A stretch of 64,000 nucleotides of DNA, taken from assembly GCF_020509005.1 (NCBI RefSeq), contig NC_063022.1:1736001-1800000 (forward strand). The letters run 5' to 3'. Below are positions 44,801 through 59,210 of the stretch, in pieces. Numbering within the stretch: the first letter of the stretch is position 1; each line of letters starts with the position of its first letter. The notes below the pieces were generated by a model that was given only the letters and a program-made list of their open reading frames with translations, ran no database searches and was not told the DNA's origin. Position numbers and translations under genes: made by a program. The DNA is from Fulvia fulva (Eukaryota > Ascomycota > Dothideomycetes > Mycosphaerellales > Mycosphaerellaceae).

Positions 44801-45106
44801 TAGGGGTACCTATCATGGAGGAAGGTTCTAGGATACACGAATACTAGCTGCCCCTGCGGCTATCGCTCCTAGAACGTACGGCACGCACTCCTCGTCTGTC
44901 CGAGGTGGTCGCTAGGAAGGGGGTAGTGGATGGCAAAGGCGAGGAACCGGACGATTGGGGCACTTCTTAACAACGCTAAGGACCTACGGCGCATTACGAA
45001 CTGGATACTAGAGAAGGGCTGGCTAGAACAGTACCGCCTAGTAGGAGCAGTGCAGGAAGAGAGGACACGACGCAGCGCGACGAGACCGGCTAGGAGCGGG
45101 GGCTAA
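41795..45106 (+). pseudogene. LINE ORF2: endonuclease and reverse transcriptase (copy 2)
   Basis: Copy of 12015-15326. The endonuclease, the reverse transcriptase with FVDDT at about 43848-43862, and the C-terminal finger are in the same state; the same stops interrupt it. Confidence 0.88.
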
Positions 45107-45780
45107 CGGGGTAGTGACATGGACTACGTACGTTCAGAGGGAAAGCTAAACTAGACAAGGAGTAGTCGGGGGCGGGAAGGGTTTACACCTATTCGGGTTT
45201 CCCTTTGTACATAACAATAGATATATACCTGCATAGGCCGGATAGGGTCCTAGAATAGGGGAATGACAAATCTATCTGTCTATTAGGAGTAGATCTAGCG
45301 TAAGTAGGAGACTACCCGTTAAACTAGGAGTATTAGGACCTTTATTAGGTCGCTTAGGCTAACTAGGAGCCGTATAACTCCCCTACTAGATAACTTTACC
45401 TACCTACGTAAGTTTTTAGCCGGCCTAAAGCCCGATATACTAGCTAAACTAGACAATCGTAACTTCCGAGCGACTAATACGAATATCCGCGTCTACTTCT
45501 AGTAGGCTATTATAGCCGACTAGCGACTCTATCTTAGCCGCGGAAGAGACTAGAAGCTAGCCGTAATAATATTAGCCGTCGAGAAGTTTGTAGACGGGGA
45601 TACTAAAGCCTTTATAGCTCTCCGGAGCGACTTAGGTAGCTCGGTACGCGGTAGAGGCCGCGGTAGAGGCCGTAGCGGACGTAGACGCGGGCGAGGTAAT
45701 CGTAGAGGCCCCTCCGGGCGCTTAGACGAATACTATAACTATAGTAAGACAGGCCACTTTACGCGCGACTGCTCTAAGCT

Positions 45781-45787
45781 AAAAAAA
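45781..45787 (+). promoter_or_regulatory. A_AAA_AAA slippery site (copy 2)
   Basis: Same context as 16001-16007: CTA AAA AAA TAG in the gag frame, with pol in the -1 frame. Confidence 0.65.
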
Positions 45788-48700
45788 TAGAGCCTAGGAC
45801 GTCTTAATCGAGGTAGACATACTTAGGATTATTAGACGCCTCTATACCCCTACCTAGAGAATCCTACTAGGATAGGACGACCCTAGCTACTAAGGGTAAG
45901 GCTTAGTAGATATAAGTAGAAGAGGATAGAGCATTATCTTTATCTAAAGAACCCAAGTCGGAGACTAAAGAGGAGGTCGACTATACAATAGAGAGGCTAA
46001 TAGCGATAGGCGGAGGGCTCTTTACTATCGATGCCCGCCTAGGACCTAATTAGGTTCGGGCTAAGGTTACCCTAGACTACGTAGCCTCTAAAGTATACCT
46101 CTTAGCCCGAAAATTGAAGTAACTCCCCCGATCGCTTTTTAGGGACTTGCCGCTAGTAAGGATCGTCCTCCTAAACGGTAAGGAGATTATTTCTACTTAG
46201 GGTGTCCTTCTACTATATTAGATTAGTACCTAGTAGGATATAGTCCCCGCTAGAGTTATCGATATAGAAGGATTTGACCTTATCCTAGGCCTTAAGTAGT
46301 TCTAGGAAGTTAACCCTAACGGAAACTAGTAGTCTAGCTCTACTAGACTACGGGACCGGCGTGGCTGGTACTATACGATTAGGTCGTACTCTAAGGTATT
46401 CGACCTAAAGGACGACGAAGGCGAGCTAGAAATATTTAACTCTATATATTTAGTAGACTTCGCTATACGATACGAAGGACCCTAGCTCTTCTACTCGCTT
46501 AGGCGACTCCCTAACAATACCCTAGTTAATATCGACTTCGAGGAATACGGCTTATATAAGGTATACGAACGCCTTATAGCTATAGTAGGGGACCTAGACG
46601 ACGAGTCTTAGCTACCGTAGGTAGGTAACTAGGTCTTCTAGACGTTAGTTAATCTCTTCCTAGAGATCTAGAGAGCTTAGCTCCCGGCTAGACTCCTACG
46701 GAAGAGAGCTTTCGACTATACTATCCCTACTAGTAACGCTCGACCTATTAACTAGCCCGTATACCGTCTAAACCCGGGTTAGCTTTAAGAACAGGCTCGC
46801 TAGATCTAGATACTCCTTAATCGCGGACTAATTAAGGTCTCGTCCTTACCCTAGGGATCCCTAGTCCTCTTTGTCCCTAAGCTAGGCGGCTAGTAGCGTA
46901 TATATATCAACTATCGCGCCCTAAATGCCGTAACTACTAAAAACGGCTTCCCCCTCCTACGTATCTAGGAGTGCCTAGATACGGTCGCGAAGGCTAAATA
47001 CTTTAGTAAACTAGACCTAGTCTTAGGGTACTAGTAGCTACTAATCGACTTAGCTAATACGTATAAGACTACGTTTAATACTAGGGATAGGAAGTACGAG
47101 TTCCTCGTTATACCCTTTAGGCTAAAAAACGCCCTAGCCTCGTTTTAGTCTATAATAAACGAGATCCTAAGAGATCTACTTTAGAAGAAGGTCGTCGTAT
47201 ACCTCGACGATATCCTAGTCTTCTTAAACTCTAAGGAATAGTACGAAAAAGACCTAAAGGAGGTCTTCGACCGCCTAAAGAAAGCTAAACTGTTCTACTC
47301 CCCTAAGAAGTACGATATTAGAGTCAAGTTAGTCACCTTCTACGGGTATTAGATCGAGAAGAATTCGATTAGGCTACTATAAGACAAGATCGACGCGATT
47401 AATAGTTAGCCTACGCCTACTAATATATAGTAGATTAGGTAGTTCCTTAGCCTCGTAGGCTACTACCGCCGCTTTATTAAGGGCTTTACGAAACTCGTAG
47501 TACCCCTCTTAGATCTTCTTAAGGAAAGCGACGAGTCCCTTAGGCGGAAAAAGCGTCGCCTAGTACGATAGAACGCCTAGTACGTATACGCTTTTAAGAG
47601 CCTAAAGCTCGCGCTAACCTTAGGGCCTATACTAATCCCGCCTAACCCTAAGAAGCCCTTTACGATTAAGACTAATATATCTAAATAGGCTATAGGCGCC
47701 GCTCCCTATTAAATAGGAGCTAATAACTAGCTACACCCTATAGCCTTCTCTAGAAGGAAGCTTTAGGGAGCCGAGCTAAATTACCTAGTTTACGAAAAGG
47801 AGGGCCTAGTAATTAAGGAAGCCCTCTAAACCTAGGATAACTACGTAGAAAATAGCTATACGGTCACGATCCTAACTAATTACTAGTCGCTTAGGTACCT
47901 TAATAGTACTAAGGGCTAGAGTAAGAGGATCGTACAATAGGCTAAAGAGTTTTAGTAATATAACTTAGACATTAGGTATTATAAGGGAGAAGAGGCGATC
48001 GTTCCCGATACGCTCTCCCGTTAGCCTAACTTTATCAGAGAAGGACCTACTAACCTAGCTTAGCTAGTTAAGTAACTCCTAGCTATAAGATTCAAAGCTA
48101 ACGAGACCGACTTGTTCCCTATACTAATAAGGTAGTTTAAGTTAACGGGATAGATACTAACTTACGGTCCCTACCTCGAGAGCTTAATTAAGGTACGAGA
48201 AGAGGAATTCGAGCTACTCCTACCGATCGACGAGTCTAAGGAACCTAGATTAGGCTTTATTCTTCTAGACGACAAGGGAATAGCGCCTTTCCTCGTACTA
48301 ACCTAGCGTCTTGATCTAGTAAACTACTTATACTAGCGATACGGACACTTTACGGCGCCCGGGCTAATAGGTTAGCTCGAGATAAGAGCCTAGTAGCCTA
48401 GTATAAGAAAGGACGTACGAAAGTTTATCAAATCCTATCCTAGATACTAGCTAACGTAGAAAAAGAAGCCTAATAAGCCTAAAACACGCGAGCCGCGGTT
48501 TTACTAGGTTAATACTAAGCTTAGGCCCTTCGAGAGATAGGCGATTAATGTCGTAGGGCCTTTACCGAAGAGTCTACTAGGAAACGAGTATATTATAATA
48601 GCTATAGATTACGCTACGGGTTAGCTAGTCGCTTAGGCCGTTCCGCGTACGGATACTAAAGCGACTATAGTATTTCTATACGAGAGAATCTATTAGGACT

Positions 48701-49420
48701 ACGGGCCACCCCGCGAGCTCCTCTTAGATAATAGTAAGAACTTCCTAAGTAGGGTTATAAGCTACCTTATAAAGTAGTTTAAGGCTAATTATCGTCTAGT
48801 ATCCCTATATTATCCTATAACGAATAGGAAGGTAGAAAACCTAAACGGTATACTAGGATCGATACTAACGAAGCTATATATTAGTAACGATATGAGGCTA
48901 TAGGATACCTTCCTACCTAAAGCGATCTACTATACTAGATACCGCTAGTATATAATAACCTACCTTAGCCCCTTCTACCTTATATATAGCTAATACCTAC
49001 GAATTATAGAAGACGAGAACGAGCTACGAGCTAAGAATATCTTAGTTAACGACTATAGGAAGCGTATCGTCCGCGTCCGCTATATACGTTAGCTTATAAA
49101 TAAAAGACTACTTTCTCGAGCGTAGACTAGGAACCTAATAAGTCTAAAGTTGCTTCCGCCGGAGGTATAGCTAAGACGTAAAGTCGGAGAATAGGTCTTA
49201 CTAGTAACCCCGGATCCGCGTAAGCTAGAACCTAAGTACTTTAGACCCTATAAGATCTGTAAAGCGAGATTCCTAGGGACATATATACTTTAGACTCTAC
49301 GGGTTAGATTCTAAGGCATCTTGTCTATAGGAATAGGCTTGTATTAGCCGTATATAAGGATCTAGCTAAATTCTAGTATCGGTATCTAGCTAGGAGACTT
49401 CTAGATAGGTCCGGTGTTTT
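45787..49420 (+). pseudogene. RIPed pol of the Ty3/gypsy element (copy 2)
   Basis: Copy of 16007-19640 with protease-like, RT (YLDDILVF at about 47198-47221), RNase H, integrase and GPY/F-like parts and the same RIP-type stops. Confidence 0.88.
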
Positions 49421-50260
49421 AGAAGATAAGCTAGAACTTAAGGAAGTTCTAGGTACTAGTTAAGACACGAGTCTTAATCTAAAGGATCTTTTCACTATAC
49501 CGGAGGCTAAGTAGTTAAAGAAACAAGTTGAACTCTAGACTACGAAAGAACGTAGCTAACCTTACGTAGGAGCGCGAGGGTTCTTAGTAGGGGAGGAAGG
49601 TTAAAGAAGAGAAGCTGACTTACTAGAGCAAGTTTAGCGAGACCTAAGAGTTACGAAGAATGCTTAGAGGAAAAGAAGCGAGCAAATGACTTTAGCTAAA
49701 GCACTTAGGTCTTAAAGGTAATCTTATTAAATTAAGTTAAGAAGAGTAGGCGAGGAGCAAGATTAGGTATATTCCCTACTACTCGAGAAGGATACTTAGG
49801 AAGATCGTTAGCCTCTATAATAAGAAAGTCCTTAGGAAGCTATCCCTACCCTAGCTAAACCCGCTAAGGTCCCGTAGGAGATACTAGTTAGGGAGATTAA
49901 AGTATTCAGCTCGACGCTCTATCCCTAGGCCGACGAAAAAGAGTCAGCCCTACCTTAGGGAACATTACTTAGATTAAGCGTAGCGGACGAAGTTATAGCC
50001 GAACCTAAAGCGGCTAATAGCCTTTTAGATATAGATATACCGGACTTAGTAGACCTAGAGGTTAGATAAGCTAACCTATCGTAGTAGCTACTTTAAGAAG
50101 CCGAGGTAGTAGCTAAGACCGCTTGCCTAAAGGGACTAAGGTAGCGGATAACAAAGAAGAAACTATATAAGTAAGCCTAGTTACCGAAGCGGCGCTAAGG
50201 GAGTTAGGTCGTAAGAATTATTAATTAGGGTTGTTAGTCTATAGTACTCTTAAGTTAGGC
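49421..50260. other. RIPed region between pol and antisense frame (copy 2)
   Basis: Copy of 19641-20480; nothing assigned. Confidence 0.35.
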
Positions 50261-51995
50261 TACTCGGCTACCTATCGCTCGTATAAAACAAGAACGTAGT
50301 ACTAAATTATAAAGTAGCCTCGGGCTTATTATTATCTAGGCTCTTAGAGCCTGACTTCTAACCTAGGAACCGGAAATTACTAGGTACTACCTCTAGATCC
50401 TCTCTATTATTATCCTCTATTATCGGTATAGGCAAACGAGCTAAGGAGCTAGATAGAACTATAGCTCCTCTCGGCCTCTCGGTAATCGAGCCGAATCGTA
50501 AAGTACGTCTAGTCGCGATTAACCGCCTAAACCGCTTAGCTACTAGAAGAACGGGAGGACTAGCTATACGACCGTAGACCGTAGGCGAGGTTACGTCCGC
50601 CTCGCCCTTACCCTTAGAGTCTTCTAGGAGAGGCGTCTATACCGGAATCTCGCGGAGCTACCTAACGTAGTCGGAGGTATCGCTTAGACCCTCCTACGGC
50701 TCGTTACGGTCTAGGGTATAGCGCGGCGATATCTACCGAGGGCTACGCCGAGTCCTAGGAGCCGACTTCTTCTTAGCTAAGGCCGCGGGCTTCTTACTAG
50801 CTAAGGATACGGGCTTCTTACTAGGAGGCTTCCTAGGTACCTTAGGTATACTAGCGGACTTACTAGGCTTAGTTAGTAATACGAATAAGCCGTCGTCCTC
50901 CTTATCTAAGGTGTTCTCCTCCTAGCTAGGTCTATTCGTATTAGTCTCGGCGTTCTCGCGAATAAAGGCGCGGACGTAAGCTAAGTTAGCCTTTAACGCG
51001 GCCTTTAGGCGGCTAGCGGCGTCGCGGGTAGTATAAGGCTTACGACTAACCTAGAAGACTAGACTATATATAGCTAGGGTCGGGGCGTTAATCTAAGCTA
51101 GATTACGATACTTAAACTTAGTATTCTAGAACTAACTAGACTCCGTGACCTAAGTAATATCGTAGGCCTAGGGAAGATTAGAGAAGTTAGCTACCTTACT
51201 AGGGGTAACTAGGCGCTTAGAGTCCTTTAACCGGGAAGACCGCTCGGTATAGCTAAACTTAGTACGAGACCGGCTACGGTCGTAGGTAGAGTACTTACTA
51301 GTCTAGAAATAATTAGTATAGCCGCCGCGCTCGATAAAGGTGAAGTCGCCTATAGTATTAGGCTTAGGATCCTCCTAGTTATATTTCTCTAGCTTACTAC
51401 TCGGTAGGCTAAGTTACTAGTACTTAGTAAAGATTCCTAGCGGACGCTCGGTATCGCCCTTAGAACGGTAGCTTTATACGTATCGCGTAGATCTAGAGCG
51501 GCCGCTATAGTAGCTAAAGACGATCGACGCTAGCCTAGTTTATACGGTATACGGTCTAAAAGCGATAGGCTACCTTAGAATACCGCCCTTAGGGACCTCT
51601 TCGAAGACGTCGAAGTCGGAGTCTAACGCGGCTACTAGCTTTAGAACGCCGCTAAACTAGAAGCGGCTATAGCGCGAAGGGAGTATATAAATTATCTTAA
51701 AGAATCTAGATCCTCCGTCGATCCTTAGATACTAGCGCGCGATACGGGCTAACTATAGCGCAATCTAATTGTCTAGCTTAATAACGTCGCGAGAGAACTA
51801 GACTTCAAACTAGAAGGCGTAGAGCCGAGTCTACTAACCGGCTAACTATCCGGTAGGTATATCTAGAAGGCGCGTCTTAGTACGAACGGGGAGCCGCGGG
51901 AAGTTATTAGATACGGCCGAAGTATAGGTAACGGTAAGAGCGTCTATCTAAGCTATTAACTCCTCGCCTTAAGGAGAGCGCGGGATAGAAGCTAT
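50260..51995 (-). pseudogene. Long antisense frame in the Ty3/gypsy element (copy 2)
   Basis: Copy of 20480-22215, about 575 codons on the minus strand with RIP-type stops only. Ends are approximate, as in the first copy. Confidence 0.68.
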
Positions 51996-52533
51996 AGTAA
52001 GCTATAAGGAAGAAAGGAGTCTAAAACACGTTAGTATTACTACGTTAACGCCGATACCGCGGCGCGGCTTATATACCTTAATCTAATTAAGAATAAGTTA
52101 GCTAAGGCTAAAGAAGGTTAAGGAAGAAGCTACTAAAGGGCGAAGAGGTTGTTAAAGACTTAGTAAGCTTGAAGGTTAATATTCGTAGTCAGATTAGTTT
52201 GGAATAAGAGCGTACTTTTATACTTACGTTCTATACGAGCTACCTAATACTACGAGCTTCTAACGATATAGGAAGGCGCGAACACGTATAAGAAGCTCGC
52301 GGCGAGGTTATCTAACGGGGTTAGTAAGCTCGTAGTAAGCTTAGGTAGTAGAGTTAAGCCGCGTAAGGTAGTTATATATACGGAGTAAAGTAAGCTAAAG
52401 GGTCGTAGGCTAGGAAGCTACGACGAAGGAAGCTAAAGCTTTAGGATCTCTTTTGTTATCGATTCAAGTATATAGGCGATTAGGCTAGCCGCCTTAGGCT
52501 AATATAGGTATATTAGGGTCTAGTAGGGGAGGA

Positions 52534-52643
52534 TATAACGTTCTTATCCGAACATACCGCCGGCTTAGCGCTTAGCTTTATATTTAGAGTTCTCTTAGGT
52601 AGCTTTTCTATATCTTAGATTTATACTCGCTAAGGTTCTTACA
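52534..52643 (+). repeat. Right LTR of the Ty3/gypsy element (copy 2), RIPed
   Basis: Copy of 22754-22863 in the same mutated state, followed by TTTT at 52644-52647. Confidence 0.85.
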
Positions 52644-52924
52644 TTTTCCCGACTTCTCAATTCGGACGCGTCTATCTTAACCTCTAAGCATCAACTTTAC
52701 GACCTTACTATACTATAATATAGACTCGTAGTAAGTTAAAACTAGTAGTATACTTTTAACCGTACTAGATACTAAAGATCTGTTCGCGCCGACTATCGAG
52801 ATCGACGCTATAAGTAACAAAGCCGACATATCTAAGGTACTAGGGAAGAGAAAGTACGACTTGCTTAACTAGCTAGATTAGACGCGACTAAAGGCCTATT
52901 ACCGTACCTTATAAGACCGTAACT
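52644..52924. other. RIPed unassigned sequence (copy 2)
   Basis: Copy of 22864-23144, left flank of LINE 2. Confidence 0.3.
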
Positions 52925-53129
52925 AGATAGATAGATAGATTATTTATTCGCCTGTTTTAGTGCCCTATAGCCTATGTAGGTCTCTCGCTATTTAGGTCTA
53001 TTTGTATAGGTAGGAAACCCGATTAACGGATAAAAACCTCCTCGTCTTTGCCCTCCTCGTTCTTTCCTATCTTGTCCTTTCGTTCTCCTTCCTATAGGGT
53101 ACGCTAGTATTATAGTTATTACTATATAA

Positions 53130-56100
53130 CTACCTTGCCCGTAACCCTAGTAATGTCCTCCTCTCGATTCCCTTTCTCCCTTCTGTTTCCCCGGCTCTTC
53201 TCTCTCTCTCCCTCCTCTCTATCCACCTTTCCGTTTCTACTACTAGGGAGAATTGCTCTAGGTAGTCCTCGTTAAGGATCTATCTTATCACTCTCCTTAT
53301 ATCTTGTCTGTTCTAAATAATAGCCTAGTATTGCCTATCTCTTACCTTCGCCCTCTACTAGCTTCTCCCTTTTACCTACTTAGCACAGTTCAGTACTATG
53401 TACTCCGGGTTTTAGGATAGGTAGCTATAGGGGTAACGTTTGGAATCGTATCCTAGGACTCTTCTTTAGTATAAGTATGCTCTTAGCCTAATGTGCTTAG
53501 AGCGAATCTAGATAGCTATACTTGCTTCCGCCCTCTTTAGGTCTTTGTAGATAAGGTAGTTATACCTCCCGAAGGTCCTAGCCGCTAATAGGGCTCCTAG
53601 CCTTACCGGTTTTTAGTTCTAACGCGTTTCCTATAGGTGACCTACGATCCTTTCTACTTAGCTTTGCTTCTTTTTCCTTTCTCCCCTATATTAGCTTGCT
53701 CCCTTAGAGCTTCTCTCTGTTTAAGGGCTACTAGGATTTCCTATAATATTTTTAGGTCTACTTCCTTCTATAGGATTATGTATAGCCGGTTAGGTCTTCT
53801 CCTCCTCTCCTACTAGGTTCTTATCCTTTAAGTAGCTACTTAGATAGTTCCCTAGGCTAGGTATGCTAATGTCTTCTCTACGTATTGACACCTCATACCC
53901 TAGAGGTACTCCCTAATAGGGGCTATACCTGATTCCATTTCTATTGTCCTATAAGGGGTTGACTTATATGCTCCTAGTACTCTCTTTAGGTAAGCTACCT
54001 ACGCTCTATTAAGGGGGTCCTCAATTCTCTTCGGGATATGTTTTTCCGCTACCTAAATTGCTACTCTATATAGTATTACGGGCTTAGTAATAGCCTTGTA
54101 TATAGTCTAGGCCTTTATAAAGGTCGCCCCCTAGGTTGACGTAGTAAGTCTCTCGATTAATTGTCTATTAGTGTCCGCTCTCGCTTACGCCTTCTTTACT
54201 TATAGTCCCTAGCTGAGTTTTGGGTCTAGCTATATCCTAAGGACTCTAAGTTCTCTTATAGGATAGGTCTCGAACCTCTAGATTTTTACTAGTACTACTA
54301 AGTTATGTTCTGTCTTTGCCTTACTAAAATAGATAAGTTAGTACTTATCCGGTACAAATTTTGCCCTATACTCTCTTACCTACTTTTTGTATTATCTATG
54401 TCTCTCCTCTAGGAGTACGTAGTTTTCCTCTATAGACCCCGACTACGCTAGGATATTTGTATTATCTACAAACCCCGATACTAAGGTATTTGCTGTTTCT
54501 AGGAGTAGGGTCAGGTCGGCTATAAAGAGGAGGAACAGAATTAGGGAGAGTGTAGAGCCCTATAGGATGCCCGTGTTCGTAATTAGGGTCTACGGGGCTT
54601 CAAAGGACCCTAGGAGGATCTAGGTTGTTCTGTCCTTAAGGAATAACTATACTAAGTATACTATCTAGGCTAGTATGCTTTTTATTCTAAGGATATATAG
54701 GAGCCTTACGTAGGACACGTTATCGAAAGCCCCTAATATGTCTAGTAAAAGTAGTAAGGCTACCTTGTTATTACTATAGTGCTAGATATGTCTAATTTGC
54801 TCTATGATCAGTTCGACTACTATAAGGGTAGATCTCTTTTGTCTCCCCCCTATTTACGTTACCGGGAGGAGGTTATGTTCTTCTACTATTCCGGTGAGCC
54901 TTATAGCTACGACCTTCTCTAGGAGCTTCCCTAGTATATTTAGTAACGTAATTAGTCTATATAACTTCAACTTAGTATAGTCTTCCTTTTAGGGTTTCCT
55001 TAGGACGTAAGTTAGTAATTACCTAAAGGCCTTTAGGCAATACCCCTACTTTATATACTAGGTGAAGATTAGCGTAAGCACTAGAGTAATAAGGCTACTA
55101 CTAGCTTTTAGGTAACAGTTAGGGATCTTATCTAGGCCTAGGGCTTTGTTGCCCTTTAGTTTCTTAATAATGTTTCCGATCTCTATAGTAGATACTTACT
55201 AGTTAGCCTCCCTTAGCGGAGGAATGTATATTCCTAGGATATTGCTTAGGTCTGCCTCTACCTAAGTCCCGAAGAAGTAGTCTACGAATGCTTTCGCTTT
55301 CCCTATCGGAGTGGTTTACGTTTCCCCGTCTTAGTCCTATATTAAGGGAAACTAGGGCGGGGAGTTTTGTTCCTCGTCTAGTTTCCTAGCCTATTCTACT
55401 AGTCTCTAGATTTATTCCGGGTGTTCTATAATTATCTCTACAGTTGACCTCTACTCCTACGTCTTATCTCTTCTAATCTACGCCTTCTTTACTTTATACG
55501 CGTTGTTATAGGCTTCCTAGTTTGCTTAGGTACGTCGTTACTCCTATCTCCTTCTTGCTCTCCTTACCTCCTTGACTTTAGCTATATACTCTAGTGTCTA
55601 GTATAGATTCTAGTATAGCGACTATCTCTTCTTAGGTATATAGGCCTGGGCTGCCCTTTATATAGCTTCTATTAGCTGCTCTACTACTTAGTCGATCCCC
55701 TCCGTTATATATATATCGTTAATATTCACCTGTTCTAGTTCGCCTTCTAGCCGCTACTATACTAGTGTCTACTCGGCCTACTTCTAGTAGAGCTTCCTCT
55801 TAGGTTCCCTCTCCTCCTTAACCGTAAGTTAGATGTCGGTTTGGATTAGATAGTGGTCTAATAAGAACTCTAGTTACTTATTGACTATATAGCTTTCTAC
55901 CCGTCGTATTAAGGCGTAGGACATAAAGTATAGGTCTAGCGTGCTAGAACTGTTGTTTCTAGCCTAAGTTTCCATTCCCTTTAGCGTGATTAAGTCTATT
56001 TAGGCTGTTCCTATCTGACTAATAAGCCTCCCTACTAAGAAGTAGTGTACTAGGGTGAAGTCCAATCTCTACTTTAGGTAGTAGAGGTTAAAATCTCCTA

Positions 56101-56540
56101 TTACGATGTTGTAGTTTTGTTAGTCTATTACTTGCGGGGGCCTTCCTAGCGTATATAGTTGTGTGCTACTTCTAGACTCTAGAGGTAGGTTATATACGCT
56201 ATAGATTAGGACCTAGCCTTAAGTTGTTTTAAGCTATACTATAGTAATATCCCTATCGGTTCTCGGCTAGGCCTACTAGTCCTCTACTAGTACCTTCTTA
56301 CTAATATAGATATATGTTCGTAGGACTCCCTCGGTTCTGTTTATTACTACGTAGTATCTCGGGTCTCGTATAGTTAATAGAATCCTAGAGTATAGGTTGA
56401 TCTACGGTTCCTATATTACTATAATATAGTGTTCCTCCGGGTCTAAGGCTTGTAGAAAGCTCCTTTAGACCTTGTCTTTACTTCTATTTACATTATACTA
56501 AATGATTAATAGTCTACTAGTATAAGGTATTAGGACATAT
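53130..56540 (-). pseudogene. LINE 2 ORF2 (copy 2)
   Basis: Copy of 23350-26760, approximate ends; the catalytic box at about 54452-54477 again reads FVDN. Confidence 0.75.
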
Positions 56541-56579
56541 TTATGTCTAGGTCCGTTTAGTCTTACTATTAGTCTTGCT

Positions 56580-57822
56580 ATTAGTTTTCCCGTCCCTCCT
56601 CCTATTCTTCCCTCTAGGGTTAGCTCCCTATCATTTAGTTGATTCTTATTTGTCTATTGCTCTACGCTGCCTTATATAAGAACGTTAGTCTCCCTATGAC
56701 TAGCACTATTTATAGCTCCTCTTATAGCCGGGGTCTCTTATTTAGGTAGGTAGTTCTCTCTAGTTGTTTCTATTTACCTACTAGGAACCTAGTTAGTATT
56801 GTTACCCTTACTTCCCGCGCTCTCTACTAGGCTTATAGTCTAACTAGGCATTAGTTTGACTATGCCGGGTATTTTCTCCTATATACTACGTATCTTATGT
56901 CCTCCTTCCGTTTTTAGCACTCTTAGGTCGCGTAATCACTAGCATAGTAGGAGTAGACTAGTATAGCTTTGCTACACTTTAGGGCAATATGTCCGTACTA
57001 TTAACAGTTAAAACATTGAAGGATTCTATAGTTACTCTAATAGATTTCTATATCTAGCCTCTTAAAGTCCTAGTACAACCCTTAGTCTAAGACCTTGTTC
57101 GCTTGCTCTAGTGTTATAATCTATAAGATTAGCGAGGAGGCCCTCTTACCCTCCTCTATCTTCTTCTTAACCTACGCTATCTTTGTGATCTATAGTCCTA
57201 GTGCTATTACCTAGTTTTGCCTCTAGAGGTTTAGTATATCCCTTTATATATTAAAGGTTCGTAGGACCCTATACGTAATTACTATATACTATTAATAGGA
57301 GACTTTCGCTATGCTCCCGATCTTTAGTGTCTACTCCTTATCTATTTCGAGGGCCTTCTTATCCTACACGTATACTATAAATAGCTTAACCCCTTTATTA
57401 TCTGCCCTTACCCCTACTATTTCCTATACTCCGATCTTCTCGACTATCTCCCTCCCGGTCATCTTTCCTATCTCTTCCTTCTCTTTCTAGTCCGTAATAT
57501 AGACTCGTAGTACTATACTCTAGGGGGAGTGGAGTTAGCTCGCGATTATTACCTAGGTCGTTAGGCCCTAGGTCTGTCTCGGGTCTCTTTAAGGGTTGTT
57601 TCTTACGTTTCGTGTTACTACCTCGATTGCTATATCGATTGTAGTGCTTGTTTGTCGTTTAAGCGCCTTTAGTCCCCCGAGTAGTTCGCTTATTACTCCT
57701 TTTAGTACTCTCTCCGGAAATCTCCCTTCTTCTACCGCTACTATCTCTTCCGCCTTCTTGTAGAGCGTCCTCTACTCGTCTCCCCCTTGCTCTCGGTCGT
57801 CTACTACCGTCGTCGTCGCCAT
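56580..57822 (-). pseudogene. LINE 2 ORF1 (copy 2)
   Basis: Copy of 26800-28042, starting at ATG 57822, with the CFNC ... GHIALKC knuckle near 56985-57020. Confidence 0.72.
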
Positions 57823-57861
57823 TTTTTAGGTATAAGTATAAGTTCTCTAAGACAGGTAATC

Positions 57862-59210
57862 TAAGACCGTAACTACTTATTATCTATTTAGAACTACGGC
57901 TAGCCTATTAAGGACAAAGATAGGTTTGAATACTAGCTCTATAAGCTATACTATAGCGCTGTCACGGCTCTAGGCCTAGTGAATAGACAGCTAGCACGTG
58001 GGTTACGTAACCGCGCGTACTAGCGTAATACCTCGGCTTATATATAGCCTCGGTATACCTCGCGCTCCTCTTTCCTACGTACCTAGCTACTCTATATTAA
58101 TACGACTATAAACCGCTAAACTTAGCTAGGTCTCTATATCCGTAGAAGAGCTACGACGGGATCTATAAGAGTATAGATCATTAATAACCGTAATAAGACA
58201 TTACGGCGTACGTTAGAAAAAACGTACGACTCGGTATAAGAGACTACTACCTTAGGCTAAGTAGTACCTAATATAGTACGCCCTTAAGGACAACGAGGCT
58301 TACTACTAGCTATACGACTAGTAGTGTAGCGCGAGTCTATATATAATATATAGACTCTGGGATAGATATAGTAGTAGTAGTAAACTACTAACGACGCCTT
58401 ATAGTATAAACTCGAGAGCTTATAGCAACTAGTTACCGACCTACCGCCTAAGTTCAACCTATACGACCTTCTTTCTAATAACGAGATCTAGAATATCGAT
58501 AGTATAGCTACTATAGACGACTAACTACCCTAGTAAGTAAGGGCGCGCCTAGTGACCTTAAGATAGCTTACGCGTAGGTATATATACTTGTCGGTCCGCG
58601 GGCCGTAAAGTATATATAGTAATCCTAAAAAAAAGATAATAAATCTGAAATTTTTAGATTCCCGTATCTTCGCCTTATAGAGAGATTCTTCGTAAATCCT
58701 AGCTTCCTACTAAGGTCGCCTCCTAACTATATATATCTTAGTAGTACCCCTATATACTCCTACTACGTAATTAACTATTAAAGGTTAACGAGATTCGACG
58801 CGCAAATTTCAGGGTCTAAAGGGGGCCCTTAGCTCGTTAATATATCCTCCCCTATTACGAAACTGTCCCTAGTTTCACCTCCGCTAGGCTAATATAAACC
58901 AAGAAACTATACCTATATGTTATATATAAGGAAGGCGGATCCGGCGTCTAGTCAAGTAGTTAGTCTAGAGATACTAAGGAGATTGCAAGTTTATTCTATA
59001 AGGGGCTAAGGAGGCGAAGTCAAAGTCTAGTCTTTATAGTAAGCCTACTCTTAAATTAAGAATATAGCCTAGAAATCAGTCAAGCACGCTAGAAACTAGG
59101 TACTAGAACTAGAAGCTAGTCAAATTAAGGTTAGAAACTAAAACTACTAAGTAAACCCCTTACGCCTAAGAAAAAAAGAAATAATAAAGTCCTATCCCTC
59201 CTTTAACCTA
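57862..59210. other. RIPed stretch with possible LTR (copy 2)
   Basis: Copy of 28082-29430; the LTR-like start TGTCACGG is at 57960. Confidence 0.3.

Larger units (their letters stand above)
40321..45279 (+). mobile_element. Full-length Tad1-like LINE (copy 2)
   Basis: Copy of 10541-15499 with the same 14-bp target duplication at 40307-40320 and 45280-45293. Because the target duplications are shared, the insertion happened once, before the tandem duplication. Confidence 0.92.
39672..45790 (+). pseudogene. RIPed gag of the Ty3/gypsy element (copy 2)
   Basis: Copy of 9892-16010 with the same knuckle (Cys to Tyr changes, at 45731-45772) and the same TAG at 45788-45790; the LINE interrupts it between 40320 and 45294. 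Confidence 0.75.
39667..52643 (+). mobile_element. Ty3/gypsy element without its left end (copy 2)
   Basis: Repeats 9887-22863. The left LTR and first 127 interior bases (7134-7370 in the first copy) are not part of the duplicated unit, so this copy has only the right LTR. The LINE at 40321-45279 is nested in it. Confidence 0.88.
52925..57861 (-). mobile_element. Tad1-like LINE 2 (copy 2)
   Basis: Copy of 23145-28081 with the same 13-bp target duplication (52912-52924 and 57862-57874) and the same tetranucleotide tail. Confidence 0.88.
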